From Melampsora larici-populina 98AG31 (lineage: Eukaryota; Basidiomycota; Pucciniomycetes; Pucciniales; Melampsoraceae), in NCBI RefSeq assembly GCF_000204055.1, contig NW_006768792.1:62001-126000 (forward strand): a stretch of DNA of 64,000 nucleotides, written 5' to 3'. Both the position numbers and the translations under genes were made by a program. Position 1 is the first letter of the stretch. Every line of letters begins with the position of its first letter. This document shows positions 1 through 10,329 of the stretch, piece after piece. The notes below the pieces were generated by a model that saw only the letters and a program-made list of their open reading frames with translations, searched no databases and was not told the DNA's origin.

Positions 1-508
1 TCAATCTTACGGCTGCTTCTGCTTGTAAAGCATGATAAGGTAATGAGTCGATATCACGTGAACTGTTCGAAACCGAACGCGGCATGGTTCGAGAGATAGG
101 TTGATTGACAGATATGATTGATTTGGTGATTCTGATTTGTTCGATGGTAGTCAGTCGATTCGATTCCAAATGTAGTGAATGCGATGAAGTGGTTTTTAAG
201 ATTTAAAGTTGAAAATCTTGAAAAAGTGTATTTGATTTGAAATTTGAATAAGCTGACTCAGACTCAAGCTGACTCAAGAGTGATCAACCAAACTCATCAA
301 TCGAACACACTCATCACCGGTACCGGATACTGTCAAATCCACACTCGGTACTTCCAAGACGTACCGATTTGCTCAAACCGCATGCATACATCACATACGT
401 CATTGAACACCGTTTAGCGTCTGGCAATTGTTAAACCATCTTAGTCTTTAGATCTCATCAAAACCTTCGTTTCATTCCACGAAAGAATCAAGAAACCTTT
501 ACCAAAAG
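1..508. other. upstream region of the SDR gene, no gene seen
   Basis: No convincing coding frame is visible on either strand. It contains a CACGTG palindrome (E-box type) at 55-60, then AT-rich sequence up to the start codon at 509. It probably holds the promoter and 5' leader of the dehydrogenase gene. No TATA element could be fixed with confidence. Confidence 0.4.
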
Positions 509-2138
509 ATGTCAATGAAGATTAATACTCTTTTCGATGTTAAAGGTCGTACGGCAGTGATCACTGGTGGTGGATCTGGTTTAGGAGAAAGTTGAGTCAA
601 TGTCAGGTTCAATCATCATATCCTTTAGCAAATCAAGTAAATATACAAATTGATTATGAACTCTAAATTTTGCAACGTATCCAACAGTGATGGCACATGC
701 TTGGGTTCAAAATGGTGGACATGTGATCATCGCTTCACGTAAGGAGAAAGTTAGTCAATCTTAATCTCACTCAGTGGTATGGATGATCAAAACATCTGAC
801 TGAACCCATCATCTCTTATTGGAATCGATCGTAGGCATTATCAAAAGTTTGTGATGAATTAAATTCATTAAAAACTGGTAAAGCAGAATATGTAGTAGGG
901 GATGTATCTACAAAAGCAGGTTGTGTAGCTTTATGTGATAAAATAAAAGAAAAAGTTAATAAGATTCATGTTTTGGTGAACAATTCGGGTGTGAGTTGGG
1001 GTGCACCTTATGATGATGTTCCAGAAAAAGGTAAGTTGAATCCCACTTTGGCCAGTATTTTTGAACGGTTTCATATTTCCTTGAAATGTATTACAATTGA
1101 CTTGACTGATTTTCGAATGGCTTTTGTTTGAATCACGATGGTCTTCTAATTTTCTAGAGGGATGGGATCGTGTTCTAGGTTGAGCCTTTCGTCCCCTCAA
1201 CTGGATTCAGCAGAAGCAAGAATCCTGATCGAAACTGATGAGCTTTCCAAATTTCTAGGCATGAACGTGAAATCGATCTTTTACATGACATCAGAACTTA
1301 CTTCACTTCTGGCAAAGGACGCAACCAACATTGGTAAGATTCGTCGTTGAAATCGATGTCTCGAATCGAATTGATACTCATATATTGGTCCATTCTGATC
1401 ACTTCCTGTGGAGAATCTTTTCAGATCCGGGACGTGTGATCATCATCTCATCAGTAGCTGGTGTAGCAAGTATCGCGGAATCAACTGGTTTAGGAGCTCA
1501 AGGCCATGGTTTATGGTCATGTAAGTGAGTTTGAAAACTTAAAGTTCACTGTTGACTCACTCTTAGTTCTCTTTGAACTCTTAATCTATAGACAATGCTA
1601 GCAAAGCGGCTGCAATCTCTTTATCTAACAATTTGGCCGTCACTCTTGGTCCTAAATTCATTACCGTCAACGCAATTTGTCCAGTACGTCAGACAAATGA
1701 TTCACATTCCTCATGTCAAAGTCTATTGTTAAATTGATGATTATTCTGGGTTTAAAATTTAGGGAGTTTATCCATCAAGGATGACAGCTTATGGAATGAA
1801 AGTTGCTGGTGATGCTTTAGCACAGTCACATCCAATGGGAAGGTATGGTACACCAGAGGTATGTTTTCAACTTTTCTTTAGACAACCTTTGGTGTCGTAT
1901 CTTATTCATCGCTGATCAAGTTGACTCTCATGTCATATAGGATATGGCGGGTATATTTTTATTTTTGACTAGCCGTGCTGGAGCACATATTTCTGCAAAC
2001 GTCAGTAATTTGAACGTATCCATTTCATTGTTTGAGCTCAAAATTGATCGTCGATCATTATATGGGTTTGATTTTTCTTAGTATATCCTCACCGATGGAG
2101 GGTCATTAGCAGCAGGAGCTGGCTATACGAAGTTATGA
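509..2138 (+). CDS. short-chain dehydrogenase/reductase, 10 exons
   Basis: NAD(P)-dependent oxidoreductase of the classical SDR family. Exons are 509-590, 688-749, 835-1030, 1158-1178, 1259-1333, 1425-1520, 1592-1683, 1763-1858, 1941-2000 and 2082-2138. All nine introns are GT-AG and the total of 837 nt gives 278 aa. The Rossmann cofactor loop TGGGSGLG is at residues 20-27 and NNSG (normally NNAG) at 97-100. The catalytic Ser lies in the ISSVAG stretch near 155, and YNASK gives Tyr178 and Lys182. PG...TPEDMAG and the C-terminal ITDGG-like motif (here LTDGG) complete the fold. The sequence resembles fungal proteins annotated as RhlG-like 3-oxoacyl reductases, but SDR substrate cannot be read from sequence. 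The first ATG in frame with the Rossmann motif was taken as start. It lies alone upstream of a TIR element. Confidence 0.9.
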
Positions 2139-2549
2139 AGTTTGATACCAGAGGTAACCTAACATAATCAAAGATATCAGATTAAACTTGGGTCTTTGTT
2201 TTGCTCATACTTTGATCAAACAAATATTGAGTGAAGTGGTTGAAGAAATGGATTAGACGATGTAAGATAAGTATGCATGATTGATAGAATGGGTATTAGT
2301 CTTTAGATGTGAATTGTAGCTTAAATATGTATGATCAGTAGTATGATTAGGTTCAGATTGACGTGATTAAGTCCATTTGAGAAACTATCATTGGACTGAC
2401 TGTGCAAGAGTTTGTGTTGAGAACATCATATGTATGTTTCAAGTTTCAATTTCAACTGCTTTCTCTTTCTCATTCAAGCTCATTCAATTTGAATTTGAAT
2501 TGACTTATCACGTTCAAAAACTTACTCTGGTAGTTTCTCTTTAAAAGTT
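2139..2549. other. 3' flank of the SDR gene, no gene seen
   Basis: AT-rich intergenic sequence that presumably holds the 3' UTR and poly(A) site of the dehydrogenase. It ends with the 8-bp target duplication (2542-2549) of the adjoining transposon. Nothing else was recognised. Confidence 0.4.
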
Positions 2550-3695
2550 GGATCCCACTATTTCTAGCCCCCTATCCGATATCCGGCGCCCCCCTCGGGT
2601 TTACCCGGGGGGCTTCAAGAGATTTGTAGCCCCTTTTCGAAAGAAAGGGGCTCCTTTGAGGGGCGCGACTTTAAGTTTATTTCGCCTTATTTTATAAGTC
2701 AACCGAACGTCCGCTACAGCTCATTGAGGTTCAGCCAAGTCGATATTGGTTTCATTCAAAGAACAGGTAAACATATTCAAGATAAAACATCACAGTTGAG
2801 GTAGAAGGTTAGAAATACCAATAACTACAATGGTTTGTGATATCCAAAATCAAATGAATTGAAAGCAAAACCAAATACTTGTACCAAGCAGTAAATTCAA
2901 CAAAGTCCCTAAAAAACAAACCCATTTGTGGGCGTAGGTTGATAATCCACAACCAAGCATAAGCAACGAGCCAAGCGCTGTGGTTAAAACCAGACCGATA
3001 TAACACAAGAAGGTCATACCAGAGGTTTGTTTTATGAGGATCATCATACTGCATACCATAAGTTAATAAGTCACCGGGAAAGTGGCTACATCTACATGAG
3101 AGGCTGCTGAAATCGTATATCAACTTTACTTGATGTCCGTGTAGTCGTAGGGCTGGTTCGGGTGTCTATCACTCCAATGCGAATAGCTAAAGTTTCATGA
3201 CGACCTGTTCTTCTATTCACATCAAGTTGCTCTTAAATTTTTGAATCTGTTCCACTATTATTAAGATAATATGATGATGTATCGGTTGAAGATGGATGTT
3301 GAGATAAGATAGATGAAATGGATTGATTGATGCTAGGTCCACATAATGTGGTTTTTTGTTGTGATGATGAAGATTCAAAGATTGGATTGAATTGATGATG
3401 GATAGACTTGATCGAGAGAATTGATGAATTGATGGACGATGGTGCTCAATGATAGCTGGAGATTGGATGTGACTGGATTCTTTGTTGCTCTATTTGACGA
3501 CCCAAGGGCTCCCAAGGGCGCAGAACAAGTCATACGGGGGAGAGTGGTGTGAATGCGCCCTCGCAAGCAGCCCTAAAGGTCCGACTATGCGAAAATCTGG
3601 CTGCTAACCTTCAAGTTTTGTCGGCCCACGCGGGTAATAGTCAAAACCCGAGGGGCGCCGGGGTTCTCCTAAGGGGGCTCGAAATAGTGGGATCC
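2550..3695. mobile_element. non-autonomous TIR transposon, 1146 bp, 8-bp TSD (hAT-like)
   Basis: The ends are inverted repeats: 2550-2573 and 3672-3695 match at 23 of 24 positions, starting GGATCCCACTATTT. The element is bounded by perfect 8-bp direct repeats TAAAAGTT at 2542-2549 and 3696-3703. An 8-bp duplication is the hallmark of hAT superfamily insertion. The outer ~100 bp on each side are strikingly GC-rich (C- and G-runs around CCCCTCGGG) compared with the AT-rich flanks, and the middle is AT-rich. No transposase is recognisable, so it must have been mobilised in trans. It sits between the dehydrogenase and MKT1 genes without breaking either. Confidence 0.85.
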
Positions 3696-3703
3696 TAAAA
3701 GTT

Positions 3704-4316
3704 TTGCTGATTGTTCTGAATCAATGGAAATTTGAGTCACTTTGGAATCATCGATAAGATAGTTTGAATAAAAGTCTTTTTGATTTTCACATTGTTACCG
3801 AATCTTTTGACATAAATGAAAGTGGTTGATGAGAATGAATGAAAGGATTGATAAGAGTTGGTCACTATGTCGATGATGGTTGAAGAGAGAATGAATTCTG
3901 AATGATTGGTCGGTTTCTCTTGAAGCTTGAAATGAGGTTCTTGAGAGTTGAGTGGTTAAGCAGAACTGTTGTTTGATAAACACATTAAAATTTAAAGCAT
4001 CAAGCATCATCGACTTGATTACTCGAGTCTGTTGACCAATGAGCAACCTGATTACCATTTTCAAGTCATCAATCACTCATCACCCATTACCATTACTATT
4101 ACCATTACCATCACCCATTACCATTACCATCACCATCACATTCTCAACTTATAACACTTCAAAGACTATCATCATCATTCCCACATCGTAAACTGATCAA
4201 AACAACATCAAACTACAATACATAGTAAGTTCTCAATTTACCATCATAACTATCTAAACAAATCAACTCATTGCCTTATCAATTTCATTTCAGGACCATT
4301 TCACCTTTATTCGATC
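3704..4316. promoter_or_regulatory. MKT1 upstream region with CCATTA microsatellite
   Basis: Intergenic sequence that probably carries the MKT1 promoter. Positions 4080-4140 are an imperfect run of CCATTA/CCATCA units just upstream of the gene. A GT-AG pair around 4225-4293 could be a 5' UTR intron. No coding frame is supported. Confidence 0.35.
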
Positions 4317-7149
4317 ATGCCCATTCGACATTTGGATACTTATCTTCAAGAGAGGGGTTTGATTCATGTCAGTCGATCATCATCATCACTCGATCACTCG
4401 ATCACTAAATCTCAAATCTAACTCATTCAATTTCATTTCATAGGAAGCACCTTTGACCTCTCTCAAAGATACTCGAATCGGAATAGATGCTCAACAATGG
4501 TTCAAAACTTTATTATCTCATCCAAATTATAAAGAACCATTTGTTTCAGTCACAGGTGGTGCACCTCTCAATACGTATCAACATATGGAAAGAGAATTAC
4601 GTTTATTAGAACAACATCGAATCAAACCAGTTTTTGTTTTTCAAGGTTTACCTCCAACTAGAAGAGATCGACCCTTCTTTTTATTTCCAAATTCAACTGA
4701 TCTTTTAGAAAACCCAATGTTAAAACTTAGAACAAGAGATAAAGGTTGGGAAAAATATGTTTCAGGTGATCTAGAGGGTGCTAAAAACTTATTTGATCAA
4801 TCATCAAGTGTAGAACCCAAAGACATTTTCAATCAAATTCATAGATTATTTAGAACACGTCAAGTTGAATATTTGGTAGCACCTTATCTATCTTGGTCAC
4901 AATTAGTTTATTTAGAAAGACATCCTAAGAAACATTATATTCATTCAATTTACGGTTCCAATGAACTTTTCTTATTTGATGGAGTAGATAAAGTAATACT
5001 TTCCATCAATTTTGAAAGAGGTTTAATCAAATTCGCATCAAAGAAAGAAATTTTAATTGATACTGGTCTTACACCTGAACAATTTACAGATTTAGGTATC
5101 TTATCGGGGTTTGAACTTTCACCTAGTTTTCCTCCTTTTGTTGAAAGACATGAACATACTTTTAAACATGCAGTCGATTTAATTAGAAGATATCAAACTG
5201 GTTTATCTACTGTTATGGCTTATGCTGATCATCCGATGGTAGCTAAAACAGGTTATTTAGATCAATTCTGTAGATCTAAATGTATGATTAAATTCTCATT
5301 GGTCACTATGGCAGAAGAAGGAAAAGTGATGCCGTTACCTATAGCTTCACCTACATCTTCAAGTCCGATTGGAATTCATGATATACCCACTGATTTACAT
5401 GATGTGTTTTCATATAAATTTCCCGATGAAATTTATTTTCAATTATGTAGAGCAATGATCAGTCCGACTTTATTGAACGTATTGGCTACTGGACTTTGGG
5501 TTGAACAACCTCCACTCTGTGGTGGTGAAACTGATGATTATTGGAGTTTTGTTAGAGAATCTTTAACCGAAAATCCTACCAGTCCTAGATGTGTTGCATT
5601 ATCTTTAATCATTTCACCTTTACATCAATTTTGGCAAAAGAAACCGATTGTGAGTTTTAATGTTATCACCATTTGTTTATTCTTGATTTTCAAGTCATTC
5701 TTACTGACAAGATTTGATTCACAGAGTGCGATTTATTATTTCGATCCACATAATAATTATACCATTCCTCATGCTTCTCAAACTACTGTGAATTTGATTG
5801 AGAAAATCTCGAATTGGAATGTACCTGCTGGTGTAGTAGAAGAAGAATTAAAACGACAAAACGTAAGTTTTTTAATCTCCTAATTTGGGATCTGAAAGGT
5901 CTTACTGACAATTTTGATGACTTTGTGAGTCAGTCATCTACAATTGATATCTCACTCTGTTTAGGAGCAACCTCACAATCACATTTAGCAGGAAGAACTC
6001 GTACACCAAGATCCACTTCACAAACAAATCATAAACCATTAGAAAAGAAAGATGAAGTAGTGGCTAATACGATTTGGAGGTTTTTAGAATTAAGAGGATA
6101 TCTACATTCGAATCATCAACATACAATTCAAGGAAAAGCTTTATTTTTAGGATTAAAGGAATCTAAAGTGAATGATAAACTGCAAGAACCACTTTTGTTA
6201 GTGATTGAAATGTTAAAGATGGGCTGTCTACATTCGAATTGGTTTGGTGGTCGTACTTGGACTGGTACGGCTCATTTGGGTAGTGAAGATGATAAACGGA
6301 ATATGTTATTGGTGATGAGAGTTTTATCTATCGTACCACTTTCTTTCAAGGTACGCTTTTCTTACCTCTATCATCTCCGTGTTTCTTGATATTGACTTTG
6401 TTGTTTTTGGTCACGGTTTTTTGAATCAGCCAATGTCATGGCAAGGACCACTTTCACGAGATTTATTAACCTTCAACTCATTCACAAGATCATTAACTAA
6501 ATCATTAAGATTATTAATCGAATCTATAGTCTTATCATTAGTATTAAGAAATGATACCAGAAGATCACGTGAAGATGGAATGGAAGTTAGTTTATCATTA
6601 CCATTTCAAAATGAAGCCAATACAGGGATGGGAATCTTATTTAAAGGTTATGCAGATGCAATGGTTTGTAGTCAAAGTGAAATTGAAGCTGAAACTGAGA
6701 TAGATAAGAAAGAGGAAATGGTGAAAGAATTAAAGGAAGATATTTTGGTAGGAGCTCAGGATGGGTTTCCTATGGTTAGAGATGTGAGAGCTGAATTGAA
6801 TAGAGGGTTTAGGTTTTGGGATGCTGTAAGTGATTTAATTGATTTGTGTTTTTTTTAGAAACATGTTGGAGGGTTTAGAAGCAAAAAGACTGATGAATGT
6901 TTTTTTCTCTTTTTGATGGATCAATGTTATGATCATCTCATATATTCATAAATGTCTTCATATACAATCTTTCTTCTTGGAATGACTCATTTTGGGTGTT
7001 ATCTTTTTTACATATCCTTTTTTGGTCTACCGAAAAATAAATAGGTGATGAAAGTAGTTAGAACATTAAAAGAAGAAAAAGTTGTAAATAATAATTTAGC
7101 TGATGGATTTGAAAGAGCTGATGTTTGGTTAAAACCATTAAGGTTATGA
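4317..7149 (+). CDS. MKT1: Mkt1-type post-transcriptional regulator (XPG-like fold), 6 exons
   Basis: Homologue of yeast Mkt1, which with Pbp1 controls translation and stability of specific mRNAs in the cytoplasm. Exons are 4317-4367, 4444-5649, 5725-5862, 5934-6350, 6430-6825 and 7045-7149; 2313 nt encode 770 aa. The N-terminus MPIRHLDTYLQERG followed by GIDAQQW is typical of the family. An XPG-N-like part (about 1-110, with PVFVFQGLPP) precedes an XPG-I-like part (about 140-240). Where FEN/XPG nucleases carry acidic residues (PxEAEAQ) this protein has PYLSWSQ, so nuclease activity is unlikely, as in other Mkt1 proteins. The C-terminal half (from LELRGYLH) matches the Mkt1 C-terminal domains. 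The last intron (6826-7044) is unusually long for this gene. Confidence 0.9.
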
Positions 7150-7606
7150 TGAATGAAGAAAAAAGAAAACAAATATATATAATATCTATTACTTCAGTAT
7201 TACAATATTGTTTGTGTTTTCTTTTTTTTTGAGTTGGGGTTTATAAGAAGGGTTGAGGGTAAATGTGGGGGTTTATTTGAAAATTGGGAAATGCAGATGA
7301 AATTTTCCATTTATCATTTCTATGTGACCCTGGGTATGAGTACTTTTTAAATAAAACTTTATATACATACCCAAGAGATATTATTTTATTTGATAGATGT
7401 TGTATGTGCCATTGATCTTGATCATATATCAGATAGATCAAATATCTGTGAAATCATGCAAAGGGGATTTAGATACCTTCAGCTTGAGGAATCTTGAGAT
7501 GCATATTGGCTGTATTGCGTGAAAACACTTCCTAAACACGTTAAATTAGAGGAGACTAGTATACCTCGGGACTGCAGCCATCTAGTCAAGGCCAAGGATT
7601 TCATTG
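7150..7606. other. MKT1 3' flank up to the Ngaro insertion
   Basis: AT-rich sequence that includes the probable MKT1 terminator region. On the minus strand, 7604-7495 can be read as the last part of a host gene split by the retrotransposon (see the split-gene entry). Otherwise nothing is recognised. Confidence 0.35.
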
Positions 7607-7737
7607 AAATGTGGATCCTTCACTCACGAAACTTAGTATGAAAACATACTAAAAAATCAATAGAACAGTGTTTGGACGAAACCCTGGGCAATATGCCTAG
7701 GGTAATAAATTGCTTGTAATAAAAAATATAACACCCT
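7607..7737. repeat. Ngaro terminal repeat box B, outer copy
   Basis: 131-bp direct repeat of 8318-8448 with only a few substitutions. It starts AAATGTGGATCC and ends ACACCCT. It forms the 3' terminus of the element in coding orientation. Confidence 0.85.
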
Positions 7738-8100
7738 GGGGTGGCTAGCGGACATAAGAAATGTAGAAAATATGAAACACGACAACAATTAGTGAAAGAC
7801 GCGACAGCACTAACAATTTTAACGCTACCAAAAGAACAGAAATAATAATAAAAAAATAAAAAACATAATAAAACTCAGACCACAAAAAATCTTGCCCAAA
7901 TAAAAAGCTGCTGAAGGAAATAGAACATAATAAACTTTCTTCTTCTTCTTTTTTTTTTAAATACCAATAAAAAACGCTCTTGGACCACAACAACGAACAA
8001 AACAAAACATAAAAATATAAATAAAAATAATTAATAACTAAACATACCACAATAACAAAAAAGAAACCTAAATTATCACAGGGACAACAGGGTGGGTGGG
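7738..8100. other. Ngaro 3' spacer between box B and box A, no gene
   Basis: AT-rich, non-coding spacer between the two terminal boxes that is not repeated at the 5' end. I see only low-complexity runs (A-rich, TTC-rich at about 7937) and no supported ORF. Confidence 0.5.
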
Positions 8101-8317
8101 TTGCGAAATATCAACAAACTAATGTGAGTTGATTCTTGATGATGAAGAAAAACCGATTGAAAGGATTGAATTCGGTGAAGTGGTAAACAGCTAGAATGAC
8201 ATCATAGCTGTGGATGGGATAGATAAGCAATATCCGACCCGTCAGTATTTTTATACAGGTACATGACCGAATTTAATCCCCATTCCAATCGGTTAATAAC
8301 AAGTTACCAACTCCTAG
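8101..8317. repeat. Ngaro terminal repeat box A, 3' copy
   Basis: 217-bp direct repeat of the 5' copy at 18174-18371 + 21198-21218. Here it is uninterrupted, so it shows the exact empty site (GGTTAATAACAAG) of the pogo-like insertion in the other copy. Confidence 0.9.
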
Positions 8318-8448
8318 AAATGTGGATCCTTCACTCACGAAACTTAGTATGAAAACATACTAAAAAATCAATAGAACAGTGTTTGGACAAAACCCTGGGC
8401 GATATGCCTAGGGTAATAAATTGCTTGTAATAAAAAATATAACACCCT
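8318..8448. repeat. Ngaro terminal repeat box B, inner copy
   Basis: 131 bp, nearly identical to 7607-7737 and directly abutting box A, as expected for split direct repeats. The following 8449-8739 is the non-coding tail behind the recombinase gene. Confidence 0.85.
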
Positions 8449-8739
8449 CTCCAACCCGCCTATAAGCCGTAAATCAGAGTGGTGAAGAAGGAGAGGGAAA
8501 AAAGAATAGCACCGGAAATAAAACATTCGTCAGTCATATGAACACAACAAACCCAGTCCAAACACATTCGTAGGCTAAAAAGCCATTAACCAACGCAGGC
8601 AACGAGCCCTTGACACAAGCAAAAAGGTTTTTAATAACAAAAACCATTGACCAGCACCAGAAAAGGCTAAAAGCCATTGACCAAAGTGACAAAGCATAAA
8701 AGCTTATGACACAAATAAACACAAACCAAAGACTCACTA

Positions 8740-9771
8740 TCAAAACGAGACTCTAGACCCAATGTGAGCCACGTGCCCGATTACATGGTTCTGATTTTCC
8801 GGTAATCGTAAGGCAACGTGACCGCGAATGTAAATTAAAAACGCGTCAGACGACCAGCTACCTGCGCTCTTGATCGCTTCCATGTTCGAGACAGCTTGAG
8901 CCATGGCTGTCGCACCTCCCAACCTTAAAGAATGACCTGAAAAAGTTTTGTCGAAATGGAGATGGAATCAAGAAAGAAACCAGGAACGAGTTGGAGGAGT
9001 GCCTGATGAAGTTAAGAAAAGTTCATGTGAAGATATGAAGTTGGAGTCGCGTTGACGGAGGTAAGATTTCATCAAGCAAACAGGACAGGTGGGGGAATTA
9101 TAAAACTCTTGAACGACCACCGGAGCACCTAAAAAATTTCTATTGCCTTTCGAATACGGAAGGTGATACTGCATGAATTTCTTGCAAGCTGAGAATCGAA
9201 AAGAAGAGCGTAAAATAATTTTCCTTGCGTTGAGAAGTTTTGCTGAATCAGGGACCGTCATTTCTCCCAAACGGTGAAGACCTCCAAGACCCACGCTCAG
9301 CATTGCTAAAAATAGTTTATCGTCATAAGAATGAGAGGACTTAGATACGACCGAAACCAATTGAACCAGCGTAAGGGGATTTTTTCTAACTACTGGCTTT
9401 GAGTAATTAGCCAAGCAGTGTTTCATCGTTTTCTTGACGTCTGGATGGTCGGTCTGACAAGTGATCGAAGGAAAGTCGTGATTGAAAATATGTTTGATAC
9501 CGGTTAAATATGCGCGAACTGATCGAGGAGAAATCATGCGACTGAGACAAGTCATAAATTCACATAAGTTATTTTTGTTTGGGTTAAGGTCTTTTTTGAA
9601 ATGAATACAAAATTTAGCGAAGCATTTAAAACCGGACTTGTACTTCGACAGAGAAGAATCTTGGACAGAGTTACGACAATCTTCTATTGACATATGTTGT
9701 AACTCTTCTACACTAATGTTTGGGAAAGGCTTTCTTGGTTTGGGTTTAACCACACTTTTGGATTTACCCAT
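8740..9771 (-). pseudogene. Ngaro tyrosine recombinase, one in-frame stop
   Basis: Integrase of the retrotransposon, which would insert the circular DNA intermediate. The frame runs 344 codons from the ATG at 9769-9771. Seen in order are an N-terminal SAM-like arm-binding part, the first catalytic Arg region (GLHRLGEM), then HSLRLGGAT (His-x-x-Arg of the catalytic box) and WSSDAFLIYIR with the nucleophilic Tyr. A TGA at 8968-8970 lies between the first Arg and the His-Arg box, so the product would lose three catalytic residues. Both sides of the stop stay in the same frame. The codon sits in a T-TGA context, consistent with CGA to TGA. It lies downstream of RT/RNase H, the usual Ngaro order. 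Confidence 0.85.
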
Positions 9772-10329
9772 GATGAAGACAAATTGGCGACGAAGTCTGG
9801 GTCTTCTTCCAATACAACACCACCGTCGCTACGCTATAATCCCTATTTCCACGAGCGTAGTGAAATGGCGCTATGAGAAAAACACTAAACGCTTCGCTAT
9901 GTAATTGAGGCGCTACGAGTTTTCTAAGCGGAGCGCGTTAGAAAACCGCTCCGCACCGCTATGGTCTTTTTTCACGGGAGGAAGCGCTTAAAAGCGTGAT
10001 CAGGTAGTGAAATTGAGCTTTGAAGCGATTTGATTACACATGTTTTATAATAGGCATGTATAGGCTTGTGGAGTGGGGATTTGTAAAGAAAAAACAAAGT
10101 AAAAAAAGATTTTTTCAGGGTTTTATTTAGTTGTGAACCAAGAGACCGCACACAATTTTTTTGAAGCAAAAGTGAGGAAAACATATTTTTGGATTTTTTT
10201 TGAACTAAGAGACCGTGCACACAAATTTATCAAGAAGAGAAATGTTAAAAGGAAAAAGTTTACTTTATTTTAAAAACCTAAGCAATCACACGATTTTGAT
10301 TTATTGCAGTTGTAGAAGGACGCGCACAA
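9772..10329. other. Ngaro leader remnant and hAT subterminal region
   Basis: 9772-9807 is Ngaro sequence directly before the recombinase start. 9815-10329 is the hAT end, with short GC-rich motifs (CGCTATG, GGAGCG palindromes) and then AT-rich non-coding sequence. No gene. Confidence 0.5.
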
